This document shows positions 1-4,659 of a DNA stretch of 5,321 nt, piece by piece (positions within the stretch are counted from its first letter, which is position 1; every line of letters starts with the position of its first letter). This DNA comes from an uncultured Burkholderiales bacterium (GTDB lineage Bacteria; Pseudomonadota; Gammaproteobacteria; Burkholderiales; Burkholderiaceae_C), in NCBI GenBank assembly GCA_903952885.1, contig CAJBHE010000032.1, positions 1 through 5,321 of the forward strand, written 5' to 3'. Under the pieces are notes generated by a model. The model searched no databases, was not told the DNA's origin, and saw only the letters and a program-made list of their open reading frames with translations. The translations under genes and the position numbers were made by a program.

Positions 1-30
1 CACCATGAGAGCCCTAAGCGTTTGATGTAA
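1..30 (+). CDS. hpf: C-terminal end of ribosome hibernation promoting factor (partial)
   Basis: Frame 1 reads HHESPKRLM and then a TAA stop at 28-30; the other two forward frames stop within 24 bases. A His-rich tail ending in a PKR-like or LKR-like motif resembles, from memory, the tail of short betaproteobacterial HPF proteins. The gene order rpoN-hpf-ptsN is widely conserved in Proteobacteria, so hpf is the expected gene just upstream of ptsN. HPF binds the 30S subunit and promotes formation of inactive 100S ribosome dimers in stationary phase. Only nine residues are visible, so the assignment rests mainly on context, and a different upstream gene is possible. Confidence 0.5.
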   Translation, partial: HHESPKRLM

Positions 31-47
31 CCCTTTCAAAGCTATTT

Positions 48-79
48 AAAACCGTCATTTGTGGCGGTTTTGATGTTTT
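48..79 (+). terminator. Probable intrinsic terminator after hpf
   Basis: The arms AAAACCGTC (48-56) and GGCGGTTTT (63-71) form a 9-bp stem with one T-G wobble and a 6-base loop. The right arm ends in TTTT, followed by GATGTTTT. The stem begins 18 bases after the presumed hpf stop codon. The U tract is interrupted and the stem is only moderately GC rich, so read-through into ptsN is possible. Because the stem is nearly symmetric and starts with AAAA, it may also work weakly on the other strand. Confidence 0.6.
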
Positions 80-119
80 AGAGCCTGTTGGCTTGTGAGT
101 GCATAATCTGCGCTCAACC

Positions 120-584
120 ATGAATCGCCTAGCTTCTATTCTTCCTTCCGCGCAAGTGCTTGTGCGTGTCGAGGTCACCAGTAAAAAGCGCGCCTTTGAA
201 GAGGCGGGCTTGTTGTTTGAGGGTCTTCACGGCCTCAATCGCGCGTTGGTGGCCGAGAGTTTGTTTGCGCGTGAGCGTTTGGGCTCCACGGGTTTAGGTC
301 ATGGTGTGGCCATTCCGCATGGCCGCATCAAAGGTTTGAAGTCGCCCATGGCCGCTGTGTTCCAGTTGGACAAGCCGATTGGCTTTGATGCCCCAGACGA
401 GCAGCCCGTGACCTTGCTCATTTTTTTACTGGTGCCAGAGGCCTCCACACAAAAGCACCTCGAAATCTTGTCTGAGATCGCCGAGTTACTCAGCGACACT
501 AGCCTGAGGGAAAAAGTTAAATTCTGTGATGATGCGGCGGAGCTCCACCGCATCATCTCAACCTGGAACGCGGTGCCGCTGTGA
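120..584 (+). CDS. ptsN: PTS IIA-like nitrogen regulatory protein PtsN (EIIA-Ntr)
   Basis: This is the terminal phosphoacceptor of the nitrogen phosphotransferase relay (EI-Ntr to NPr to EIIA-Ntr), a cytoplasmic regulator that in other Proteobacteria controls potassium transport, sensor kinases and nitrogen or carbon balance rather than sugar uptake. The protein is a single PTS EIIA type-2 domain over nearly its full 154 residues. The hallmark GHGVAIPHG contains the expected phosphorylated histidine at about residue 67, and LLIFLLVPEASTQKHLEILSE (split here as LLIFLLVPEA and STQKHLEILSE) is the conserved second half. I chose ATG at 120 because family proteins start MNRLASILP; a GTG at 99 is in frame and would add seven residues. 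Neither start has a clear Shine-Dalgarno sequence. The stop codon overlaps the hprK start, so translation of the two is probably coupled. Confidence 0.93.
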   Translation: MNRLASILPSAQVLVRVEVTSKKRAFEEAGLLFEGLHGLNRALVAESLFARERLGSTGLGHGVAIPHGRIKGLKSPMAAVFQLDKPIGFDAPDEQPVTLLIFLLVPEASTQKHLEILSEIAELLSDTSLREKVKFCDDAAELHRIISTWNAVPL

Positions 585-1528
585 GGCCCTCAGTCATCAG
601 CGCGGATGTGCTGTTTGAGGCCTTTCGTGGCCGACTGCGTTGGGAGTGGATTGCGGGCCTAGGCGCTTCAGAGCGTCACTTTGACGAAGTCGCGGTGCGC
701 AGTGCCCGCTCAGGTGCTGACTTGGTGGGTTACCTCAACTACATCCACCCCTATCGTGTGCAAGTGCTGGGCGAGCGCGAAGCCAATTACGTGACCCAAG
801 CCTCGGCGGAAGATTGTGCCCGTCGCATTGCCCGTATCGTCACGTTAGAGCCACCCGTTTTGGTGTTGGCAGACGGGCAGCAGCCCACCGAGGCGTTGGT
901 GGCCATGTGCGAACGGGCACAAATCCCGTTGTTTGCTACGCACGAGTCGGCCGCGTTTGTCATTGATTTGTTGCGGGCTTACTTGTCCAAACACTTTGCC
1001 GACCGCACCACCATGCATGGCGTGTTCATGGACATTTTGGGCTTGGGCGTGATGATCACTGGCGAGTCAGGCTTGGGCAAAAGCGAGCTGGGTTTGGAGT
1101 TGATTTCGCGCGGCAACGGCTTGGTGGCCGACGATGCGGTGGATTTGTACCGCATCAACCAAACCACCATCGAGGGCCGCTGTCCCGAACTGCTGCAAAA
1201 TTTGCTGGAAGTGCGCGGCATTGGTTTGCTGGACATTCGTGCCATTTTTGGCGAAACGGCGGTGCGTCGCAACATGCGCTTGAAGCTCATCGTGCATTTG
1301 GTGCGCAAGGAAACGCTAGAGCGTGATTACGAACGCTTGCCCCACGAGCCCCTCACGCAAGACGTGCTGGGTGTGCCTGTGCGCAAAGTGGTCATTCAAG
1401 TGGTGGCTGGCCGTAACATTGCGGTGTTGGTCGAAGCTGCGGTGCGCAACTCAATTCTGCAGTTGCGTGGTGTGGACACATACCAAGAGTTCATCGCGCG
1501 TCATCAACGCGCCATGCAGCAGGGCTGA
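581..1528 (+). CDS. hprK: HPr kinase/phosphorylase
   Basis: This bifunctional enzyme phosphorylates and dephosphorylates a regulatory serine on HPr-type phosphocarriers. In Gram-negative bacteria with incomplete PTS systems it is thought to tune a regulatory phosphorelay. The 315 residues match the usual family length. The N-terminal domain covers about 1-130 and the kinase domain about 135-310. Visible active-site features are His146 (TMHGVFMDI), the Walker A loop GESGLGKS at 161-168 with Lys167, Asp184-Asp185 (VADD), the HprK signature around Glu210 (LEVRGIGLLDIR), Arg252 in DYERL, and the C-terminal loop AGRNIAVLVEAAVRN at 276-290. All key residues are present, so it should be active. It starts with GTG, overlapping the ptsN TGA as GTGA, and shows no clear ribosome-binding site, which supports translational coupling. 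It converges on fur with a 3-base gap. Confidence 0.95.
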   Translation: MRPSVISADVLFEAFRGRLRWEWIAGLGASERHFDEVAVRSARSGADLVGYLNYIHPYRVQVLGEREANYVTQASAEDCARRIARIVTLEPPVLVLADGQQPTEALVAMCERAQIPLFATHESAAFVIDLLRAYLSKHFADRTTMHGVFMDILGLGVMITGESGLGKSELGLELISRGNGLVADDAVDLYRINQTTIEGRCPELLQNLLEVRGIGLLDIRAIFGETAVRRNMRLKLIVHLVRKETLERDYERLPHEPLTQDVLGVPVRKVVIQVVAGRNIAVLVEAAVRNSILQLRGVDTYQEFIARHQRAMQQG

Positions 1529-1531
1529 TCC

Positions 1532-1966
1532 TTACTTACCCACAGGGCGATGTTCGCAGCTCTTTTTGCGGCAGTGGGCGTACAGACTCAGCGCGTGGTC
1601 TGCAATCTCAAACCCGTGGCGCTTGGCTACTTTAATCTGAAGCGCTTCAATTTCTTCGTCGTGAAACTCTTCTACGCGGCCGCAGTCCAGGCATACCAAG
1701 TGGTCGTGGTGTTCGCCCTCGTTAAGCTCGTACACCGCACGTTCGCTCTCAAAGTGGCTGCGTTTCAAAATGTCAGCTTGCTCAAACTGCATCAGCACGC
1801 GGTAGACCGTGGCAATGCCAATGTCCATGTTTTGGAGCATCAAATGGCGGTACACATCCTCGGCCGTCATGTGCCGTTGGCTGCCTTGTTGGAATAGTTC
1901 CAAAATTTTCAGGCGAGGTGCGGTGGCCTTGAGGCCAATGCTTTTGAGGTCGTCTGGATGTGCCAT
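1532..1966 (-). CDS. fur: Ferric uptake regulator Fur
   Basis: This Fe(II)-dependent dimeric repressor of iron uptake genes has 144 residues, close to E. coli Fur (148). The winged-helix DNA-binding domain spans about 1-83, with the recognition-helix motif IGIATVYRVLMQF at 49-61. The dimerisation and metal domain follows. Ligands corresponding to E. coli Fur are all present: His32, Glu80, His86, His87, Asp88, His89, Glu107 and His124 for the regulatory metal sites, Cys92-x-x-Cys95 for structural zinc, and a second pair, Cys132 and Cys137, near the C terminus. HHDHLVCLDCG is typical of true Fur rather than Zur or PerR. The ATG at 1966-1964 gives MAHPDDLKSIGLKAT, the expected N terminus. The start is preceded by GACACC, not a Shine-Dalgarno motif. 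The gene diverges from bamE, an arrangement also known in other Proteobacteria such as Pseudomonas. Confidence 0.96.
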   Translation of the reverse strand: MAHPDDLKSIGLKATAPRLKILELFQQGSQRHMTAEDVYRHLMLQNMDIGIATVYRVLMQFEQADILKRSHFESERAVYELNEGEHHDHLVCLDCGRVEEFHDEEIEALQIKVAKRHGFEIADHALSLYAHCRKKSCEHRPVGK

Positions 1967-1981
1967 GGTGTCTATCGCTAG

Positions 1982-2003
1982 GCGGTGGGAACAGGCCCAC
2001 CGC
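1982..2003. repeat. Perfect 8-bp inverted repeat between fur and bamE
   Basis: GCGGTGGG (1982-1989) and CCCACCGC (1996-2003) are exact reverse complements separated by AACAGG. The repeat lies 15 bases upstream of the fur start codon. It would therefore form a GC-rich hairpin in the fur 5' untranslated region if transcription begins further right. On the other strand it sits where the -35 region of a bamE promoter would fall. It has no following U tract on either strand, so it is unlikely to be a terminator. A role as an operator for a dimeric regulator or as an mRNA structure limiting fur translation is inference. Confidence 0.7.
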
Positions 2004-2009
2004 TACAAT
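2004..2009 (+). promoter_or_regulatory. Candidate -10 box for bamE operon
   Basis: TACAAT matches the sigma-70 -10 consensus at five of six positions and lies 42 bases before the bamE ATG. A transcript would start near 2016. The hexamer expected 17 bases upstream (GGCGGT at 1981-1986) does not resemble TTGACA and falls inside the inverted repeat, so an activator or a weak promoter would have to be assumed. Assignment is tentative. Confidence 0.35.
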
Positions 2010-2015
2010 GAACGA

Positions 2016-2021
2016 ATCATA
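2016..2021 (-). promoter_or_regulatory. Candidate -10 box for fur
   Basis: Read on the minus strand this is TATGAT, a five-of-six match to the sigma-70 -10 consensus. It would place the fur transcript start near 2009 and give a leader of about 43 bases that contains the inverted repeat. No good -35 hexamer is visible at 16-18 bases spacing. It lies back to back with the candidate bamE -10 box, so the two promoters would compete for polymerase. Confidence 0.35.
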
Positions 2022-2051
2022 GCCTTTGCGCCTTATTCGGCCTTTCACACC

Positions 2052-2594
2052 ATGTTTGAATTCTGTCGAAATGCCTCTGTTTTTCTAGGCCGGTCGCGTC
2101 GCCTTCTCGCTCTTGCTTGCGCGACAGCGTCAATTGGCTTCACGGCTTGCTCGTCCAGCTTCATTTACAAGCCAGAAGTCGTGCAGGGCAACTTTGTCTC
2201 GCGCGAGCAAGTGCAGGCTTTGCGTGCAGGTATGCCCCGCCAAGCGGTGCGTGATGTGCTGGGCACGCCTCTCGTGACAAGCTTGTTCCATGCCGAACGT
2301 TGGGACTACGCCTTCACCATCCGTCGTCAAGGGGCTGAGCCGCAACAGCGCCGTTTCAGTGTGTTTTTTAAGGGCGATGCGCTCGATCGCATTGAAGGCG
2401 ATGCTTTGCCTACCGAGGCTGAATTTGCTGCCAAGCTAGACAACCGTCGCCCGCCTACCAAGTTGCGCGATCTCAAAGCTACCGAGGCTGACTTGGCTAA
2501 GTTTCCTTCCAAGCCTGTACCGGCAAAAGACTCAGTCCAGCCCGCAGTGACTGCTGGCTCTGTTTCTTATCCCCCGCTCGAAGCGGTTCGTTGA
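2052..2594 (+). CDS. bamE: Outer membrane assembly lipoprotein BamE (OmlA/SmpA family)
   Basis: BamE is a small lipoprotein of the BAM complex that folds beta-barrel proteins into the outer membrane. The 180-residue product has a basic N region (RSRR, 14-17), a hydrophobic stretch at about 18-30 and a lipobox-like FTAC with the lipidated Cys at 33. Ser34 at the +2 position favours outer-membrane sorting. The -3 residue of the lipobox is Phe rather than the usual Leu. The SmpA/OmlA domain covers about 38-122, with YKPEVVQGN (39-47), the LRAGMPRQAV and VLGTPL motifs (57-74), WDYAF (84-88) and a terminal IEGDALP. A Pro/Lys/Ala-rich tail (about 130-180) lies beyond the conserved domain; E. coli BamE is only 113 residues. 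The frame is open upstream to 1809, but that part is antisense to fur, and the ATG at 2052 gives a proper signal peptide. dapB follows after 22 bases. Confidence 0.93.
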   Translation: MFEFCRNASVFLGRSRRLLALACATASIGFTACSSSFIYKPEVVQGNFVSREQVQALRAGMPRQAVRDVLGTPLVTSLFHAERWDYAFTIRRQGAEPQQRRFSVFFKGDALDRIEGDALPTEAEFAAKLDNRRPPTKLRDLKATEADLAKFPSKPVPAKDSVQPAVTAGSVSYPPLEAVR

Positions 2595-2616
2595 TTATTG
2601 AAAGTGCATCAACACC

Positions 2617-3435
2617 ATGGCTCAATCTCCTGCCATTTTGAAAATTGCCATCGCCGGCGCCAGCGGCCGTATGGGTCACATGCTGATTGAGGCTGTGCGC
2701 AACGACCCCACTTGCCAATTGGCGGGCGCGTTGGATGTGCCAGCAAGCCCAGGCATTGGTAACGATGCCACTGGCTTTTTGGGCCATGCCAGCGGTGTGA
2801 ACATTGAAGCTGATGTGCGCAAAGGCCTACAAAACAGCCAAGTGTTGATTGACTTTACCCGCCCCGAAGGCACGCTGGCACATTTAAAAATTTGCCGCGA
2901 GTTAGGCGTGAAGCTCGTCATCGGTACGACCGGTTTTACCGATGCGCAAAAAGCAGAGATCGCCGAAGCCGCCAAAGACATTGCCATCGTCATGGCTCCC
3001 AACATGAGCGTGGGTGTGAACGTGACTTTGAAGCTCTTGCAAATGGCCGCACAAGCCATGCCCGCGGGCTACGACATTGAAATCATCGAAGCGCACCACC
3101 GCCATAAAGTGGATGCGCCTTCGGGCACAGCTTTGAAAATGGGCGAAGTGATTGCTGATGCCATTGGCCGCGACCTCAAAGACTGCGCTGTGTATGAGCG
3201 CTATGGTCACACCGGCGAGCGCGACCCATCGACCATTGGTTTCTCCACCATCCGTGGCGGCGACATTGTGGGCGACCACACCGTGTTATTCGCGGGCATT
3301 GGTGAGCGAATTGAAATCACGCACAAGTCATCGAGCCGCGCCACCTATGCGCAGGGCGGCTTGCGTGCTGCCAGTTTCTTGGCGGGTAAAAACAAGGGCT
3401 TGTTTGACATGTTTGACGTGTTGAACTTGCGCTAA
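2617..3435 (+). CDS. dapB: 4-hydroxy-tetrahydrodipicolinate reductase
   Basis: DapB uses NAD(P)H to reduce the product of DapA to tetrahydrodipicolinate, the second committed step of the diaminopimelate and lysine pathway, which supplies peptidoglycan and protein synthesis in the cytoplasm. The 272 residues match E. coli DapB (273). The N-terminal Rossmann fold has the nucleotide loop GASGRMG at 14-20, IDFTRPEG at 78-85 and GTTGF at 103-107. The C-terminal substrate domain has APNMSVGVN at 127-135 and the family signature EAHHRHKVDAPSGTA at 158-172, with catalytic His160 and Lys164 equivalent to E. coli His159 and Lys163. GHTGER and GDHTVLFAGIGERIE follow as expected. The ATG at 2617 places the nucleotide loop at the usual distance. 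The weak purine stretch GAAAG upstream is not a convincing Shine-Dalgarno. It lies 22 bases after bamE and 5 bases before exbB, suggesting co-transcription. Confidence 0.97.
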   Translation: MAQSPAILKIAIAGASGRMGHMLIEAVRNDPTCQLAGALDVPASPGIGNDATGFLGHASGVNIEADVRKGLQNSQVLIDFTRPEGTLAHLKICRELGVKLVIGTTGFTDAQKAEIAEAAKDIAIVMAPNMSVGVNVTLKLLQMAAQAMPAGYDIEIIEAHHRHKVDAPSGTALKMGEVIADAIGRDLKDCAVYERYGHTGERDPSTIGFSTIRGGDIVGDHTVLFAGIGERIEITHKSSSRATYAQGGLRAASFLAGKNKGLFDMFDVLNLR

Positions 3436-3440
3436 GCAAG

Positions 3441-4067
3441 ATGGACTTCTTCGCCACCATTTTTGAAGGCGATGCCCTCAGCATCACCTTGGCCCTTGCT
3501 TTGCTGGCCATGTCGGTGGCGAGCTGGACGGTTATTTTTTACAAAGCTTGGTTGCTCCACCGCGTGAGCACCGATGTGGCCCACGGCAAAGCCGCCTTCT
3601 GGCAAGCGGGTGATGTGCATCAGGGTATTCAGGCTTTGGTGGCGGTCGACCGTGCCGTTGTCTTGCTGCCGCTGGCGCAAGCCAACCAACAACTGATGCC
3701 GGGGACCTTGGGTGCGCAAGGCGATGTATCCGCCCAACGCACGCGTGTGTTGCGCGATGCGTTGCATGGCGTGCTGCACCGTTTGCAATCGGGCCAGGTG
3801 TTGTTGGCCACGGTGGGTTCCACCGCGCCGTTTGTGGGTTTGCTGGGTACGGTGTGGGGTATTTATCACGCACTCACTGGTATCGCCACCGCAGGCCAGC
3901 TGACCATCGAGCGTGTGGCTGGCCCTGTGGGCGAGGCGCTTGTCATGACTGCTGCGGGCTTGGCTGTGGCGTTACCAGCAGTGTTGGCGTTTAACGTGAT
4001 GGGCCGCATCATCAACCGTTTGGAGCAAGAGCTGGAAGGCTTTGCCCAAGACTTGCGAGAGCTCTGA
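3441..4067 (+). CDS. exbB: ExbB-type proton channel subunit (MotA/TolQ/ExbB family)
   Basis: ExbB is the inner-membrane channel subunit that, with ExbD, converts proton motive force into energy for TonB-dependent outer-membrane transport. The 208 residues show three membrane segments at about 13-35, 120-145 and 163-188, with the large cytoplasmic loop between the first and second, as in the family. The signature LATVGSTAPFVGLLGTVWGI (122-141) and GPVGEALVMTAAGLAVALPA (161-180) are conserved. Residues Thr137, Glu165 and Thr170 align at a constant offset of 11 with E. coli ExbB Thr148, Glu176 and Thr181, the channel-lining residues. TolQ is a close relative, but pairing with an ExbD-like partner and the absence of tolA/tolB nearby favour ExbB. 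Start ATG at 3441 is 5 bases after the dapB stop, and the stop overlaps the exbD start by one base. Confidence 0.9.
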   Translation: MDFFATIFEGDALSITLALALLAMSVASWTVIFYKAWLLHRVSTDVAHGKAAFWQAGDVHQGIQALVAVDRAVVLLPLAQANQQLMPGTLGAQGDVSAQRTRVLRDALHGVLHRLQSGQVLLATVGSTAPFVGLLGTVWGIYHALTGIATAGQLTIERVAGPVGEALVMTAAGLAVALPAVLAFNVMGRIINRLEQELEGFAQDLREL

Positions 4068-4519
4068 TGGCTTTTGGGCGTTTTGAGCGCACGCCGGGCC
4101 AAATGCCCATGAGCGACATCAACGTCACCCCCTTGGTCGATGTGATGATGGTCTTGTTGGTGATTTTCATCATCACCGCCCCCTTGATGGTCAGTGCCTT
4201 GAAGCTTGATTTGCCCAAAACCGAGGGTGCACAGGCCAGCACCGCGCCGCCGCGATTCGTCAAACTCAGCATTGATGCCAAAGGCGTGGTGTATTTGGAT
4301 GACAAAGCCACCTCGCTGGACGACCTCAAACACAGCCTGAATGCCCAAGCTTCCAAGGCTTTGGCGATGGGCTACCGCGAATTGCCCGAAGTGCAGCTGC
4401 GCGCCGACGAGCGCGTGCCCTACGGCAAGGTGGTCGAAGTCATGGGTATTGCCCAGCAAGCTGGTATGAGCCGCATTGGCTTTGTGACTGAGCGAAAGCC
4501 GCCCGTTTCCGCCCCTTAA
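4067..4519 (+). CDS. exbD: ExbD-type biopolymer transport protein (ExbD/TolR family)
   Basis: ExbD is the partner of ExbB: a single-span inner-membrane protein with a periplasmic domain that interacts with TonB. The 150 residues consist of a short cytoplasmic N terminus, the motif SDINVTPLVDVMMVLLVIF (16-34), one membrane segment at about 23-43, and a periplasmic domain of about 60-145 (FVKLSIDAKGVVYLDD, VQLRADERVPYGKVVEVM). Asp25 in the membrane segment corresponds to the essential proton-carrying Asp25 of E. coli ExbD. The start codon overlaps the exbB stop as TGATG, which indicates translational coupling and stoichiometric synthesis. A weak GAGAG lies upstream within exbB. No tonB gene is visible in the window. 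TolR is the alternative name, but TolR normally accompanies tolQ and tolA. Confidence 0.91.
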   Translation: MAFGRFERTPGQMPMSDINVTPLVDVMMVLLVIFIITAPLMVSALKLDLPKTEGAQASTAPPRFVKLSIDAKGVVYLDDKATSLDDLKHSLNAQASKALAMGYRELPEVQLRADERVPYGKVVEVMGIAQQAGMSRIGFVTERKPPVSAP

Positions 4520-4544
4520 TTAGCCCCGTCATCACTCACTGTGC

Positions 4545-4642
4545 GATGCCTTGTTTGGCATCCCGATTGCCCCAAACCAAGGCCTAAAATCAGTGCATGC
4601 TTTGCCTTTGTTTGAAGGCGCTGCCCCGCGACCCCAGCGGGG
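4545..4642 (+). promoter_or_regulatory. Structured leader region upstream of leuS, possible attenuator
   Basis: The 140-base spacer 4520-4659 holds several inverted repeats. Hairpin 1 pairs GCCTTGTTTGG (4548-4558) with CCAAACCAAGGC (4572-4583), 11 pairs with one bulged C at 4578; a smaller alternative, GATGCC/GGCATC (4545-4550 and 4557-4562), uses the same left side. GCCTTTGTTTG (4604-4614) is a near copy of the left arm and could pair with 4573-4583 at 10 of 11 positions. It could also pair in a short hairpin with AAGGC (4615-4619). Hairpin 3 is CCCCGC (4624-4629) with GCGGGG (4637-4642), followed by GTTCTCT, a poor U tract. Mutually exclusive pairings are the pattern of attenuators, but no strong terminator is visible. 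Function is inferred. Confidence 0.4.
4585..4590 (+). promoter_or_regulatory. Candidate -10 box for leuS
   Basis: TAAAAT matches the sigma-70 -10 consensus at five of six positions. The best -35-like hexamer nearby, TTGGCA at 4555-4560, is 24 bases away, too far for a standard promoter, and nothing good lies at 16-18 bases. A start near 4597 would coincide with an upstream ATG in frame with leuS. leuS may instead be read from the bamE operon. Confidence 0.25.
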
Positions 4643-4659
4643 GTTCTCTGACTGATTCC

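Noticed and set aside
89..103. Sigma-54 promoter-like TGGC...TGCA upstream of ptsN
   Set aside because: The GG-to-GC distance is one base shorter than required, and sigma-54 promoters tolerate no change in that spacing.
2001..2021. Possible Fur box (ATGA ACGAA TCAT) between fur and bamE
   Set aside because: Only 4-base arms match and the inner spacing is 5 instead of 3 bases, so it does not fit the 19-bp or 7-1-7 consensus.
1809..2051. 81-codon N-terminal extension of the bamE frame
   Set aside because: It is antisense to fur codons, does not resemble any BamE N terminus, and would bury the signal peptide. ATG 2052 gives a proper lipoprotein start.
2676..3279. Overlapping minus-strand open frames opposite dapB
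   Set aside because: dapB is unambiguous on the plus strand, and the reverse translations show no family motifs.
3866..4459. Long minus-strand open frame (197 codons) opposite exbB and exbD
   Set aside because: Shadow of two well-supported genes with strong codon bias; the translation is His/Gln/Gly-rich without a recognisable domain.
4545..4583. Intrinsic terminator after exbD
   Set aside because: The stem is good but no T run follows on either strand, so it is listed as a structured leader rather than a terminator.
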